Positions 34,421-42,212 of a stretch of 64,000 nt of DNA are shown in pieces; positions within the stretch are counted from its first letter, which is position 1, and each line of letters starts with the position of its first letter. The stretch lies in the NCBI GenBank assembly GCA_964631175.1, contig CAZVWH010000002.1, forward strand, positions 1 to 64,000, read 5' to 3'. The notes below the pieces were generated by a model that ran no database searches, was not told the origin of the DNA, and saw nothing but the letters and a program-made list of their open reading frames with translations. Both the position numbers and the translations under genes were made by a program. The stretch comes from CAZVWH01 sp964631175. GTDB lineage: Bacteria; Planctomycetota; Phycisphaerae; Sedimentisphaerales; Anaerobacaceae.

Positions 34421-35060
34421 TGCTTTGAGATTACTAATAGCCGGCTTTACAATGGGATGGGGGCCATGCCTGACTTATACCGCTCCACTGCTTTTGCCTT
34501 ATATTGGGGGCACAAAGACAAATTGGCAGGATGGTTTAAGAGTTGGGTTGGTTTTTTCAATCGGAAGGCTTTTGGCACTTGCCATTCTGGGTGGTCTTGC
34601 AACCATAGCCTTCAGTTTCATTAATCAATTTTTTCCGCCTCAAAGGTCCGGCTGGCTCTATTTAGTTTCAGCCGGCTTTATGATAACAATAGGCATTCTT
34701 ATCATTCTGGGCAAAGGGTTTAAGATAGGCTTTGGAAAGAGTACCTTAGATAAAGGTGCTACAAGCATATTCTTATTTGGTTTTTTGATGGGCATTGCTC
34801 CTTGCGTCCCTTATGTGGCAATTCTTACCTATATCGCCTGCGTTGCAGAAAACGCCGTTTTATTAGGTATATTGTATGCAGCAGTGTTTGCCGCAGGTAC
34901 AGCGATTGCCCCTATAGTATTGGGGACTTTAATGGGCATCATCCCAGGAAAATTATTTAAGCCAGCCAAATTACTCAGACCTTTTCAGGTCATTTGCGGA
35001 GTGCTTCTTATCCTTTTTGGTTCTCAGCTTACCTATTACGTTTTGATACTGATCATTTAA
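34410..35060 (+). CDS. CcdA/DsbD-like or UreH-like membrane protein
   Basis: A 216-residue protein of six membrane helices in two related halves, each beginning with a cysteine-proline element: GPCLTYTAPLLLPY in helix 1 and APCVPYVAI in helix 4. This is the mark of the CcdA/DsbD transmembrane domain family (DsbD_2, sulfite-exporter-like), which passes reducing equivalents across the membrane from thioredoxin. It overlaps the exported MBL gene by eleven bases. The partner thioredoxin is not adjacent, although a truncated thioredoxin-glutaredoxin gene lies at 38045. Confidence 0.78.
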   Translation: MLSNALRLLIAGFTMGWGPCLTYTAPLLLPYIGGTKTNWQDGLRVGLVFSIGRLLALAILGGLATIAFSFINQFFPPQRSGWLYLVSAGFMITIGILIILGKGFKIGFGKSTLDKGATSIFLFGFLMGIAPCVPYVAILTYIACVAENAVLLGILYAAVFAAGTAIAPIVLGTLMGIIPGKLFKPAKLLRPFQVICGVLLILFGSQLTYYVLILII

Positions 35061-35206
35061 AAAACCACTGGCTGTCTCTTAGAGAAAAGGGTTATCTTGC
35101 AACTTGGACAACAATTCAAAATGTGTTATAAAGTAAACCAAGCCATATGCTTAACGGCTGAAAATGTATTTGGAAAACTGTATTGACACAGAAAGGGTCA
35201 ATTAAA

Positions 35207-35476
35207 ATGATAAAAGTTGAAAGAAAAAACGGTGAAGAGTTCGAGGTTACCGTAAGTGAGCAGGATTCAAGTACAGTTCATACAGTTACTTTGGACAGTG
35301 ATTACTATCAAGCTCTGACAGAAGAAAGGGTGGCAAAAGAAGATTTTATAAAAAAGTGCTTCGAGTTCCTGTTGGAACGAGAAAGCAAAGAATCCATACT
35401 TTCAAGCTTTAACGTGAGGATCATCAATAAATACTTTCCGGAGTTTGAGGAACAGATCAAAACCAGAACTGATTGA
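35207..35476 (+). CDS. Small conserved protein of unknown function
   Basis: An 89-residue cytoplasmic protein (MIKVERKNGEEFEVTVSEQ at the start; KESILSSFNVRIINKYFPEF and a charged end). The beta-rich first half and helical second half are those of a small family found in many anaerobic bacteria and archaea without assigned function. ATG 35207 has AAAGGG upstream. A fragment of a second copy, matching only the last 13 residues (LPEFEQQIKTQMD), sits at 37130-37171 after the MFS gene. That points to a past duplication around the MFS gene. Confidence 0.68.
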   Translation: MIKVERKNGEEFEVTVSEQDSSTVHTVTLDSDYYQALTEERVAKEDFIKKCFEFLLERESKESILSSFNVRIINKYFPEFEEQIKTRTD

Positions 35477-35605
35477 GCTGGGCTCGATTTCTCCTGCCAC
35501 GATTTTCCTGATAATCAGATTCGTCTTCAGGTCTTTGCATTAGCTTACAACCTTGGTGATTTTTTGAGACGTTTGGGATATTGGATGACTCTGAGCGCAC
35601 GACTT

Positions 35606-35710
35606 GTGAAAAGAGACTTCAATTGGTTACAATTCGAAGGAGATTTTAATATTATTATGGAATTGCAAGGCTTGGTTGCGTAGCCAAGCGTTTAATGTGG
35701 TAAATGTCTG
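35606..35710 (+). repeat. Approx. 100-bp repeat, copy 2 (upstream of MFS gene)
   Basis: Aligns with copy 1 (31266) over its whole length with only scattered substitutions; AAGGCTTGGTTGCGTAGCC and AAGCGTTTAATGTGG are the best-kept parts. It ends about 50 bases before the MFS start. Confidence 0.75.
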
Positions 35711-35756
35711 TAAATGCAGATTAACCAAAAAAAATATTGAGCGAGTCTGAATCAGT

Positions 35757-37055
35757 ATGGCTTCTATGCAAGATGCTCGAGAAATAAAACCCCATTCATA
35801 TCAGCAAAGGAACATGTTGGCCGGCATTATTCACGGCGTTTTTTTCAACATGGCGCAAGCTTTTGCGGAGCCTTTTGCCCTGCTTCCTCTTTTCCTGTCC
35901 GGCTTTACATCATCAAAGTTAATCATCGGTTTGGCAGTGGGATTAATGCAGGCTGCTGCGGTACTGCCGCAATTGCTGACATCCCGCTTCTTACGGCGTC
36001 GTCCGCATACAGCAAGACCATTAATGCTCGCAGGAATCTGGACGCGATGCAGCGTATGGGGAATATTAGGCGTTTTTGCTCTTATGAGCTCTGGACAGAG
36101 TGTTTCGCTTCTTTGGGTATCCATCATACTTATAAGTTTATACTCCTTTGCCGGCGGCATAGCTGTACTTCCTTTCAACCGAATCATAAGTGAAACAATT
36201 CAACCGGAAAAAAGGAGCAGTTTTTTTGGATGGCGTCTGTTTTTCGGCGGCTTTATGGCTATGATGGCCGGTTATTTTGTTAAACTTGTACTCGGGAACG
36301 ACAAGATAGTTTGGCCGAAAAATTTTGGTCTTCTCTTCCTGCTCTCTTTTGTGACACTGATTGTTGCCTATGCAGCTATGTCCATGTTCAAATTTCCAAG
36401 TGATTCACCAGGCAAATCTACAAATGTTATGCCTTCACTTTGGCATGAATGCTTAAAAGTTTTCAAAACCTACCCTGTGCTAAAGAGATTGATTATAATT
36501 GAGCTTTTGACATCTAAACTCGCACTTTTTATGCCTTTTCTGACGCTTTATACAACGCAAAGTCAACATATCCCGCTGAAATGGGTGGGAATTTTTATAG
36601 TCTGCATGAAATTGGGAACTATGTTGAGCAATCTGTTGTGGATGCCCATCGGAAATAAAATCGGCACCAGAATCCTTATCCATGCAGGCATAATAACAGC
36701 GATTATAGCGCTCGTGCTGACCATTTTTGCACAGAATGTATTCCTTTTTTCACTGGCTTTCTTTGTTACAGGTTTCGCTTCCAGCGCGCTTATGCTTGGC
36801 TACAATGGATACATATTGGAAATCGGATCTGTTGAAATACGCGTACTGTTGGTGGCAATCAAAGGCACCATGCTTCTGCCGCTTTATTTTATGCCCCTGC
36901 TCGGTGGCTGGATTGCTGACACGATGGGATATTTCTGGTTATTAGTATTAGGGCTGGTGCTCTTTTCCCTATCTTTGCTCTTGGCATTGACCCTATGCGA
37001 ACCCCGCAATGGAGATAAAGCATGCGGACCATGCACTATTAACGAGTTTGCATGA
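35757..37055 (+). CDS. Major facilitator superfamily transporter
   Basis: A 432-residue, twelve-helix inner-membrane transporter. Helix 1 starts at NMLAGIIHGVFFNMAQAF; the loop after helix 2 has the basic SRFLRRRPH motif, and ETIQPEKRSSFFGWR gives the cytoplasmic loop before helix 5. The C-terminus has a short Cys tail (DKACGPCTINEF) that is unusual and might bind metal. Substrate unknown. Preceded by repeat copy 2, with no clear ribosome site before the ATG. Differs in sequence from the MFS protein at 25285. Confidence 0.82.
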   Translation: MASMQDAREIKPHSYQQRNMLAGIIHGVFFNMAQAFAEPFALLPLFLSGFTSSKLIIGLAVGLMQAAAVLPQLLTSRFLRRRPHTARPLMLAGIWTRCSVWGILGVFALMSSGQSVSLLWVSIILISLYSFAGGIAVLPFNRIISETIQPEKRSSFFGWRLFFGGFMAMMAGYFVKLVLGNDKIVWPKNFGLLFLLSFVTLIVAYAAMSMFKFPSDSPGKSTNVMPSLWHECLKVFKTYPVLKRLIIIELLTSKLALFMPFLTLYTTQSQHIPLKWVGIFIVCMKLGTMLSNLLWMPIGNKIGTRILIHAGIITAIIALVLTIFAQNVFLFSLAFFVTGFASSALMLGYNGYILEIGSVEIRVLLVAIKGTMLLPLYFMPLLGGWIADTMGYFWLLVLGLVLFSLSLLLALTLCEPRNGDKACGPCTINEFA

Positions 37056-37129
37056 TCTATATTTTATTTAACAGCTTGTTTTTGTAACTATTTAACAGCA
37101 AAGCTATCACAAAAACAACGACGAAGAAA

Positions 37130-37171
37130 GTTGCCGGAATTTGAACAGCAGATCAAAACCCAAATGGATTG
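37130..37171 (+). pseudogene. 3' remnant of a copy of the small protein at 35207
   Basis: In one frame the DNA reads LPEFEQQIKTQMD followed by TGA, matching the end of the 35207 product (FPEFEEQIKTRTD and TGA) at both protein and DNA level (GAATTTGA, CAGATCAAAACC). Sequence upstream does not continue the match. Confidence 0.6.
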
Positions 37172-37234
37172 AATAGGTGAATTCAGTTAGACACGGGCCG
37201 CTTTCTAACTGCAAGAAGTTATTGGGCAATAGTT

Positions 37235-37645
37235 TCAGTCTTTCAATTCCTTTAGACCAGTGTAGTCGTCAAATCTACGGCTTATTTGCTGGTCCAATTC
37301 AGCTATAACTACTTCGGCTGTGCTAAATACGCGGGCCTTGGTCAGATGGCCTCCTATGGCATGATTTTCATCGGATAGCATGATATGAATATGAAGTGCG
37401 AATTCATTCTGGTATGTTGCGACAGTTCCCTGAGCGCAAACAATCTCCAGTGGTCCCTGAAAGTCTTCGGTTTCATACCTGCCAGGCAGCTCCTTTAGAA
37501 ATCCCAGCTTGACCGACCGCAGAGAGCCGATAATGCCTGTAACTACGGCGGAAGTTATGTGTTCTGATTCGCAGTACTGTGTTATAGACCGAACGAGTTC
37601 CTCGTCAGGCTTAACTCTAAATACGTGGATTTGGCTTATTTTCAT
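37235..37645 (-). CDS. PPC/DUF296-domain protein
   Basis: A 136-residue single PPC (plant and prokaryote conserved, DUF296) domain, a trimeric fold in which the bacterial proteins bind a metal. The HIHIMLSDENHAIGGHL block carries the conserved histidines; VRSITQYCESEHITSAVVTG is the N-terminal half. Unlike plant relatives it has no AT-hook, so DNA binding is not supported by the sequence. AGAGGAG lies before the ATG. It lies downstream of groES on the same strand, with 99 bases between. Biological role unknown. Confidence 0.82.
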   Translation of the reverse strand: MKISQIHVFRVKPDEELVRSITQYCESEHITSAVVTGIIGSLRSVKLGFLKELPGRYETEDFQGPLEIVCAQGTVATYQNEFALHIHIMLSDENHAIGGHLTKARVFSTAEVVIAELDQQISRRFDDYTGLKELKD

Positions 37646-37744
37646 ACAGCCCGGCTCCTCTTTTAGTTCTTCGTCAAATTCAGGAAATGTCCAATTTCGA
37701 CTGAAGCATTACGTTTCATCCGGTTCTGTTGCTTTTATAAATCT

Positions 37745-38029
37745 TTAGTCCGGAATTTTATCCACCGTTTCATACTTTGCCAGAAGGTCTTCCTCGGTAA
37801 GCAGAATATAAGATTCTGCTTCTATCTTTACCTCTGTTCCTGCAAAGTCTTTATAGATTACTTGGTCACCAACCACAACTTGATCAGTCGCATCCTCTGC
37901 TACCGCAATGATCTCACCTTCCTGAAGCTTTTCCTTCGCAGTATCAGGAAGATATATGCCGCCGGGTGTTTTCTCTTTAGCCTCAGAGGGTTTCACCACA
38001 ATCCTTCCATTAACCGGTTGTAATTTCAT
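37745..38029 (-). CDS. groES: Co-chaperonin GroES
   Basis: The 94-residue GroES ring subunit that caps GroEL during protein folding. Family features: LQPVNGRIVVKPSEA at the start, mobile loop KTPGGIYLPDTAKEK, GEIIAV, VGDQVIYKDFAGTEV and the final strand YILLTEEDLLA. AGGAGG is well placed before the ATG. No groEL follows, which is unusual for GroES but common in planctomycetes, which keep several dispersed copies. It sits 15 bases downstream of the glutaredoxin-like gene and probably shares its transcript. Confidence 0.92.
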   Translation of the reverse strand: MKLQPVNGRIVVKPSEAKEKTPGGIYLPDTAKEKLQEGEIIAVAEDATDQVVVGDQVIYKDFAGTEVKIEAESYILLTEEDLLAKYETVDKIPD

Positions 38030-38044
38030 ATTATCGCCTCCTAT

Positions 38045-38487
38045 CTAATTTGAAACAAGTTTATCAATCTTTGCCTGATCAAAACCCACTACTAAATGCC
38101 CATCAATAAAAATCTGAGGCACAGCCATCCGGCCGGTGCGTTGAACTAACCTTTCGGCTGCATGCGGGTCACGGGATATGTCTATATCCCTAAATCCAAT
38201 TCCCTGACGTCGTAAGTAGTTTTTTGCGGCTCCACACGCAGGACAGCTTGCTCCGCTATATACAATCACACGATGAGAAATAGTCTTTTTGCCTTTTTTA
38301 AGCCGTGAAGGGGCTGCCCCAGACAGGACGCGGGCATAAAACTGGGCGCTTTCAACTCCCTCAATCCGGCGGATTACTTTATCTTTCTCCAATGCCAAAA
38401 CTGTGGGCACACTTTCAACTGAAAATTGTTTATGTACTCCTTTTGCTTTTTCTACATCGAGTTTAAGATCGTATGAATTTTTATGTA
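38045..38487 (-). pseudogene. Truncated thioredoxin-glutaredoxin fusion
   Basis: The C-terminal half is a complete glutaredoxin domain with active site CPAC (VIVYSGASCPACGAAKNYL) and the cis-proline block MAVPQIFIDG. In front of it lies the last part of a thioredoxin domain (VPTVLALEKDKVIRRIEGV). Reading the same frame further upstream extends the thioredoxin match (KLDVEKAKGVHKQFSVES) with no start codon until a TGA at about 38490, and the thioredoxin CGPC half is missing. A shorter protein from GTG 38410 (121 residues) could still be made. Either a broken gene or a glutaredoxin using a late start. Confidence 0.62.
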
Positions 38488-38998
38488 ATCAATTCGGCAG
38501 GCGAATTCAACCTTTAATGTTTTGATACGTGCTATGCATTAAGAAGAAGGGGGAAACAGCCCGTATTGGGCTGTCCACCCCAATAAAAATAGCACCGCCA
38601 GGTTTTAATACCCCCCCCATAGGGCTTCGGCTCTCTCGCTTTCAACAAATAAGTAGTTCCTGGGATAGAAGATTGCCAGATTTTTTTTCTTTGGTGTGAC
38701 AACGTTATGTCACATCTCGCAAAAAAAATTTATAAGCAGCAGAAATCGGCAGTGAAACAACAACCGTCGCCGCGGCGGCGACGGCTAAACAAAATCTTTA
38801 GCACCGCAATTCACCCGCCTTTGCGTAGCCGCCTGCCTGCGCATAGCCGCTTCGGCGAAGGCAGGCTTCGGCGGAGCGAGGCTGCGGAGTTTTGTTTTGG
38901 ACCAAGGATTGCAAATTGATATTAAGGTAGTTTGGATTTATAATCGGCTACAAAGTTTGAAGAATCCGCCGCTGGTGGACCGGATTTGTGCGGGTAAA
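38488..38998. other. Intergenic region before xseA
   Basis: No gene seen. It contains a poly-C run (38611-38619), the TTTAGCC hairpin copy h (38763-38790), and a large imperfect hairpin GCCTGCCTGCGCATAGCC... CTTCGGCGAAGGCAGGC at 38829-38867. Confidence 0.55.
38763..38790 (-). repeat. TTTAGCC-type hairpin, copy h
   Basis: CCGTCGCCGCGGCGGCGACG then GCTAAAC; stem CCGTCGCC/GGCGACGG. A third, unrelated stem sequence with the same GTTTAGCC flank on the minus strand. Confidence 0.7.
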
Positions 38999-40252
38999 AT
39001 GCAAAACAAGGTAAAAATATATACTGTTAGCCAGGTCAATTCTCTGATCAAAGAGATTCTGGAGAACAACTTGCCGGGACGGTTAACTATTACCGGCGAG
39101 ATAACGGACTTCAAACACCATCACAGCGGGCACTGTTACTTCTTGTTAAAAGACGAATCCTCGCAATTACCCTGTGTTATGTGGAAAAGTAACTTCATCA
39201 AAGTTAAATTCAAGCCGGAAAATGGATTAGCGGTGATTGCACAAGGCTACATCGATGTCTATCCGCCGCATGGTAAATATCAATTCTACGTTGAGTCGAT
39301 GATTCCAGCCGGTATTGGGGCATTGCAGTTGGCATTTGAGCAAATGGTTAAAAAGCTAAGAGCCGAAGGGCTTTTTGATGACATTCATAAAAAACCAATT
39401 CCGACATATCCGGAAAGGATAGGAATATTGACCAGCGAATCAGGAGCAGCACTACATGACATCACCGATAGCATTCATAATCGGTGGCCATGTGTTAAAT
39501 TATTTCTTTATCCGGTGCCGGTACAAGGTAAAGGAGCAGCAGAGCAAATCGCAGCAGCAATCAGAGACATAAACGGGCGTAACGAAAGGATCAAACTCAA
39601 TGTTTTAATCGTTGGTCGGGGCGGCGGTTCGTTGGAGGATTTGTGGGCCTTCAACGAGGAAGTGGTGGCAAGAGCTATTTTTGAGTCAAAAATTCCTATG
39701 ATAAGTGCGGTTGGCCACGAGGTTGATACTACCATTGCGGATTTGGTTGCTGATAGGAGAGCCTCGACGCCGACAAAGGCAGGTGTGGAGGCAGTGCCTG
39801 ACATACGTGATGTGCTGGCGACGCTTTCTAACAGGCAGCGTATATTGAATAACGACATAAAACGTCGGCTGGAACTTGCACAGCAAAACCTCAAGACTAT
39901 TCTGGCAAGTGCTGTATTTAGAAATTCGCTTTTACCTATCCGCAATAGAGAACAGCAGCTTGATGAGCTAGTAGGTTATCTCACCGAGGCAACAAAGGAG
40001 CTTTTGACAATAGCTCGTGAAAATCTGCACGCCGCATACGAGCAGATCGTAAAGCTCGAGCCTCATCGGTTAATGGCAAAAAAAACGGTTGAGCTAAATG
40101 AGCTTCGCAGCCGGTCAATCGCTGCTGTTGTTGCTGTCGTGAGCAGCCGACGGATGCGGCTGACAGCACAGGAGAACCGCCTAGCCGGCTTAAACCCAAA
40201 ATCGGTTTTGCGGCGAGGTTACAGTATTACCAAGGCTAAAGAGACGGGTTAA
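38999..40252 (+). CDS. xseA: Exodeoxyribonuclease VII large subunit, with an early stop
   Basis: Catalytic subunit of exonuclease VII, which degrades single-stranded DNA with XseB. The 417 residues contain the N-terminal OB-fold (YTVSQVNSLIKEILENNLPG, GEITDFKHHHSGHCYFLLKD) and the catalytic core (GILTSESGAALHDI, VGRGGGSLEDLWAFNEEVVA, SAVGHEVDTTIADLVADRRA). The frame stops with TAA at 40250 after RRGYSITKAKETG, but the next codons continue the typical C-terminus (LVRTSQDIEVGDFLITELAE) in the same frame to a TAG at 40394. One base change from GAA to TAA would explain it. The start ATG 38999 fits homologues; the longer frame runs into repeat DNA. Confidence 0.88.
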   Translation: MQNKVKIYTVSQVNSLIKEILENNLPGRLTITGEITDFKHHHSGHCYFLLKDESSQLPCVMWKSNFIKVKFKPENGLAVIAQGYIDVYPPHGKYQFYVESMIPAGIGALQLAFEQMVKKLRAEGLFDDIHKKPIPTYPERIGILTSESGAALHDITDSIHNRWPCVKLFLYPVPVQGKGAAEQIAAAIRDINGRNERIKLNVLIVGRGGGSLEDLWAFNEEVVARAIFESKIPMISAVGHEVDTTIADLVADRRASTPTKAGVEAVPDIRDVLATLSNRQRILNNDIKRRLELAQQNLKTILASAVFRNSLLPIRNREQQLDELVGYLTEATKELLTIARENLHAAYEQIVKLEPHRLMAKKTVELNELRSRSIAAVVAVVSSRRMRLTAQENRLAGLNPKSVLRRGYSITKAKETG

Positions 40253-40396
40253 TTAGTGAGGACTTCACAGGATATTGAGGTGGGCGATTTCTTGATTACT
40301 GAGCTTGCGGAAGAAAAACTGGTTGAAAGCAAGGTAACGAGGAAATCAGAAGACAGGAGTCAGAAGCATGCCCTGAGCGAAGTCGAAGGGACATAG
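40253..40396 (+). pseudogene. Detached in-frame C-terminal tail of xseA
   Basis: Continues the xseA frame past the stop with VRTSQDIEVGDFLITELAEE, matching the family's VxVGD...T.LADG end. The last 30 bases are the repeat CCCTGAGCGAAGTCGAAGGG, so the authentic end of xseA was already modified by a repeat. Confidence 0.7.
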
Positions 40397-40405
40397 GACG
40401 GATTG

Positions 40406-40558
40406 ATGGATAAGCTCGAGTTTGGTAAAATTCAGTTAGCTGTTCTGAGGGAAACATCGGCGAGAAAAATCGAAATTGAATTTCTAGCTGAAAGAGTGAA
40501 AATGTTACAGAGATTGACTAAAAAGATTTGCGTAACGAGAATCGAATCATTTGTATAG
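40406..40558 (+). CDS. Possible 50-residue protein
   Basis: Frame beginning MDKLEFGKIQLAVLRETSAR and continuing with charged helical sequence. Its helical, charged make-up is faintly like XseB but it lacks the XseB signature, and a clear xseB exists at 42213. Thirteen bases separate its stop from the next start. Confidence 0.35.
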   Translation: MDKLEFGKIQLAVLRETSARKIEIEFLAERVKMLQRLTKKICVTRIESFV

Positions 40559-40571
40559 ATAGGATAAGACA

Positions 40572-41324
40572 ATGGCATCAAATATTAGCAATAGCGTTCT
40601 TAACTGGTATGTTGACACCGAAGATATGCTTCGAGACGTATTGCAATATATTCCCTACTGCTCAGAACATAAAAGCGTTTGGTCACCTAAGCTTGTAACA
40701 ATCCTACATGAAGTATGTGGTCAACTCGATTCTCTATGGTTTTATGAAGCAAAAAAATCTAGGTTTGTGCCAGATGATAGACTAGACATTGCAAATTATT
40801 TTGAATATTACGGAGAATGGATGGCTCCCAAATGGGTGGTTTTTTGGGGTGAAGAACCCGAACAAATTCAGCCTTTTAAGGCTTGGGATGGCTTGCCGAA
40901 GGCTTCATACAAGAGAGATCTATGGAAGAAGGCATTTACGCCAGAATGGTGGCAAGCATACCAAAATGTCAAACATAATCGTCTGATAAATATAAATATG
41001 GCAACATTAGAGTATGCCGTTCATGCGGTTGCGGCCCTTTTTTTAGCTATTATTAGAAGTGAAGATTGTAGGGATGGAATAGCACAGTTAGGTTGGCTGT
41101 CTGATAATGGTACTACAAATGGAAATCCACAGGCTTGGTTGAGTAAAGACACCCCGGCTACGAAACGAAAGGCTATTGCAGTAGAATCTAAATTATTCGG
41201 ATATGCTGTTGGTTGGTCTAAGGAAACTATAAAAAGAAAAAGTATCTGGACTGGATGTGCTAGCCACAGATTTCGACAATGGTTCAATCAATATGAATCA
41301 GCCGGAGATGATGAAAAGACATAA
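40572..41324 (+). CDS. Unknown protein with a HEPN-like helical segment
   Basis: A 250-residue cytoplasmic protein of no named family. It is Trp-rich, and the block WWQAYQNVKHNR (about residues 130-141) followed by a long hydrophobic helix (ATLEYAVHAVAALFLAIIRS) resembles families in which a KHxR or KHNR motif ends a helix in an HEPN-like bundle. HEPN proteins are often RNases in defence or toxin systems, but the full RxxxxH motif is not seen, so this is only a hint. AGGATAAGACA precedes the ATG. It sits in the stretch that splits xseA from xseB, which suggests an inserted accessory gene. Confidence 0.55.
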   Translation: MASNISNSVLNWYVDTEDMLRDVLQYIPYCSEHKSVWSPKLVTILHEVCGQLDSLWFYEAKKSRFVPDDRLDIANYFEYYGEWMAPKWVVFWGEEPEQIQPFKAWDGLPKASYKRDLWKKAFTPEWWQAYQNVKHNRLININMATLEYAVHAVAALFLAIIRSEDCRDGIAQLGWLSDNGTTNGNPQAWLSKDTPATKRKAIAVESKLFGYAVGWSKETIKRKSIWTGCASHRFRQWFNQYESAGDDEKT

Positions 41325-41488
41325 TTCACTGTCCTAAGGACTCCATAGGAGAAACGCGAGAAATTGAACGAATATTGAAGAAGCAACGGGAACTTCTTAT
41401 AAAGAAATAAAGAAGTCTGTCCTTCGGAGTTTTATACAGACTTTATAATTATTGTTGGACTAAGCAAAAATTGAGAGGTATATCTTTC

Positions 41489-41890
41489 ATGAGCAGGAAA
41501 AAACCAGATATATATGAACAAGAAAAACAGAGGCGTTGGGAGGCATATCATCGGTCGCCTCTCTTAAAAGAAAAGTATCCCAAAGTTACAGATTTAATGG
41601 TTAAAATGAGTTTTAAGGATTATGACGGGGGAAGTAATCCCGAACCAAGACAAGAGAAATACTCTCCAGAAAGCAAAGCGTTTTTCAAGATTGCTTGTCC
41701 TCATCGTGAATGTGTTTCTGGAGGTTTTGATTTATCATCAGCTATCGATAAATTAGTTACCTCTCGCTTGGGTAAGCTGGATGGCACTATTACCTGTCAA
41801 GGATGGCAAGACAAAGAAAGAATAAACAAGCATCGCTGTTTTCTAGAGCTTAATTACGCAATTTCCGCAAAATATAAAAACGACAGCTAA
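41489..41890 (+). CDS. Small cysteine-motif protein of unknown function
   Basis: A 133-residue protein with four cysteines in a pattern that suggests metal binding: CPHREC near residue 70 and C...C in GTITCQGWQ and NKHRCFLEL. I have a general memory of a small uncharacterised bacterial family with this arrangement but no function. GAGAGG lies before the ATG at 41489; a TTG start 18 bases upstream would overlap it. It lies in the xseA-xseB gap. No neighbour gives a functional hint. Confidence 0.6.
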   Translation: MSRKKPDIYEQEKQRRWEAYHRSPLLKEKYPKVTDLMVKMSFKDYDGGSNPEPRQEKYSPESKAFFKIACPHRECVSGGFDLSSAIDKLVTSRLGKLDGTITCQGWQDKERINKHRCFLELNYAISAKYKNDS

Positions 41891-42212
41891 CCCTCTTGGT
41901 TAAACCCCCGTAGCACCCTTGTCCGGTGTATCCTTGGCGAAGACGGATGAGCGGGATTAAACGGTAATGGCAAATTAAGATTGCCACGCATTCGGCTTCG
42001 CTCAGGGTAAACTTTTGGGCCTCGCAATGACATCTATAATCCGTTATTTCTCTGTGTTCTCGGTGGCAAAGAATCAGTGTAAATCCGCGCAATCCGCGGT
42101 TAAAATCTCGGTGTTCTCTGTGGCTATACAATTTTTAAACCTCATTGTTGCTTCCGGAGCAAATTTATAATAAATTAATTCAGAGAAATCTGTGGCTAAA
42201 AAAGGAAAAGAT
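41891..42212. other. Intergenic region with decayed repeats
   Basis: No gene seen. It contains TTCGGCTTCGCTCAGGGTAA, the TTCTCTGTGTTCTCGGTGGC phrase and its second form CTCGGTGTTCTCTGTGGCTA around AATCCGCGCAATCCGCGGTT, a widespread type of bacterial repeat. Confidence 0.5.

Noticed and set aside
40250..40252. Recoding (selenocysteine or pyrrolysine) at the xseA stop
   Set aside because: The codon is TAA, which neither system uses, and no stem-loop of the right type follows.
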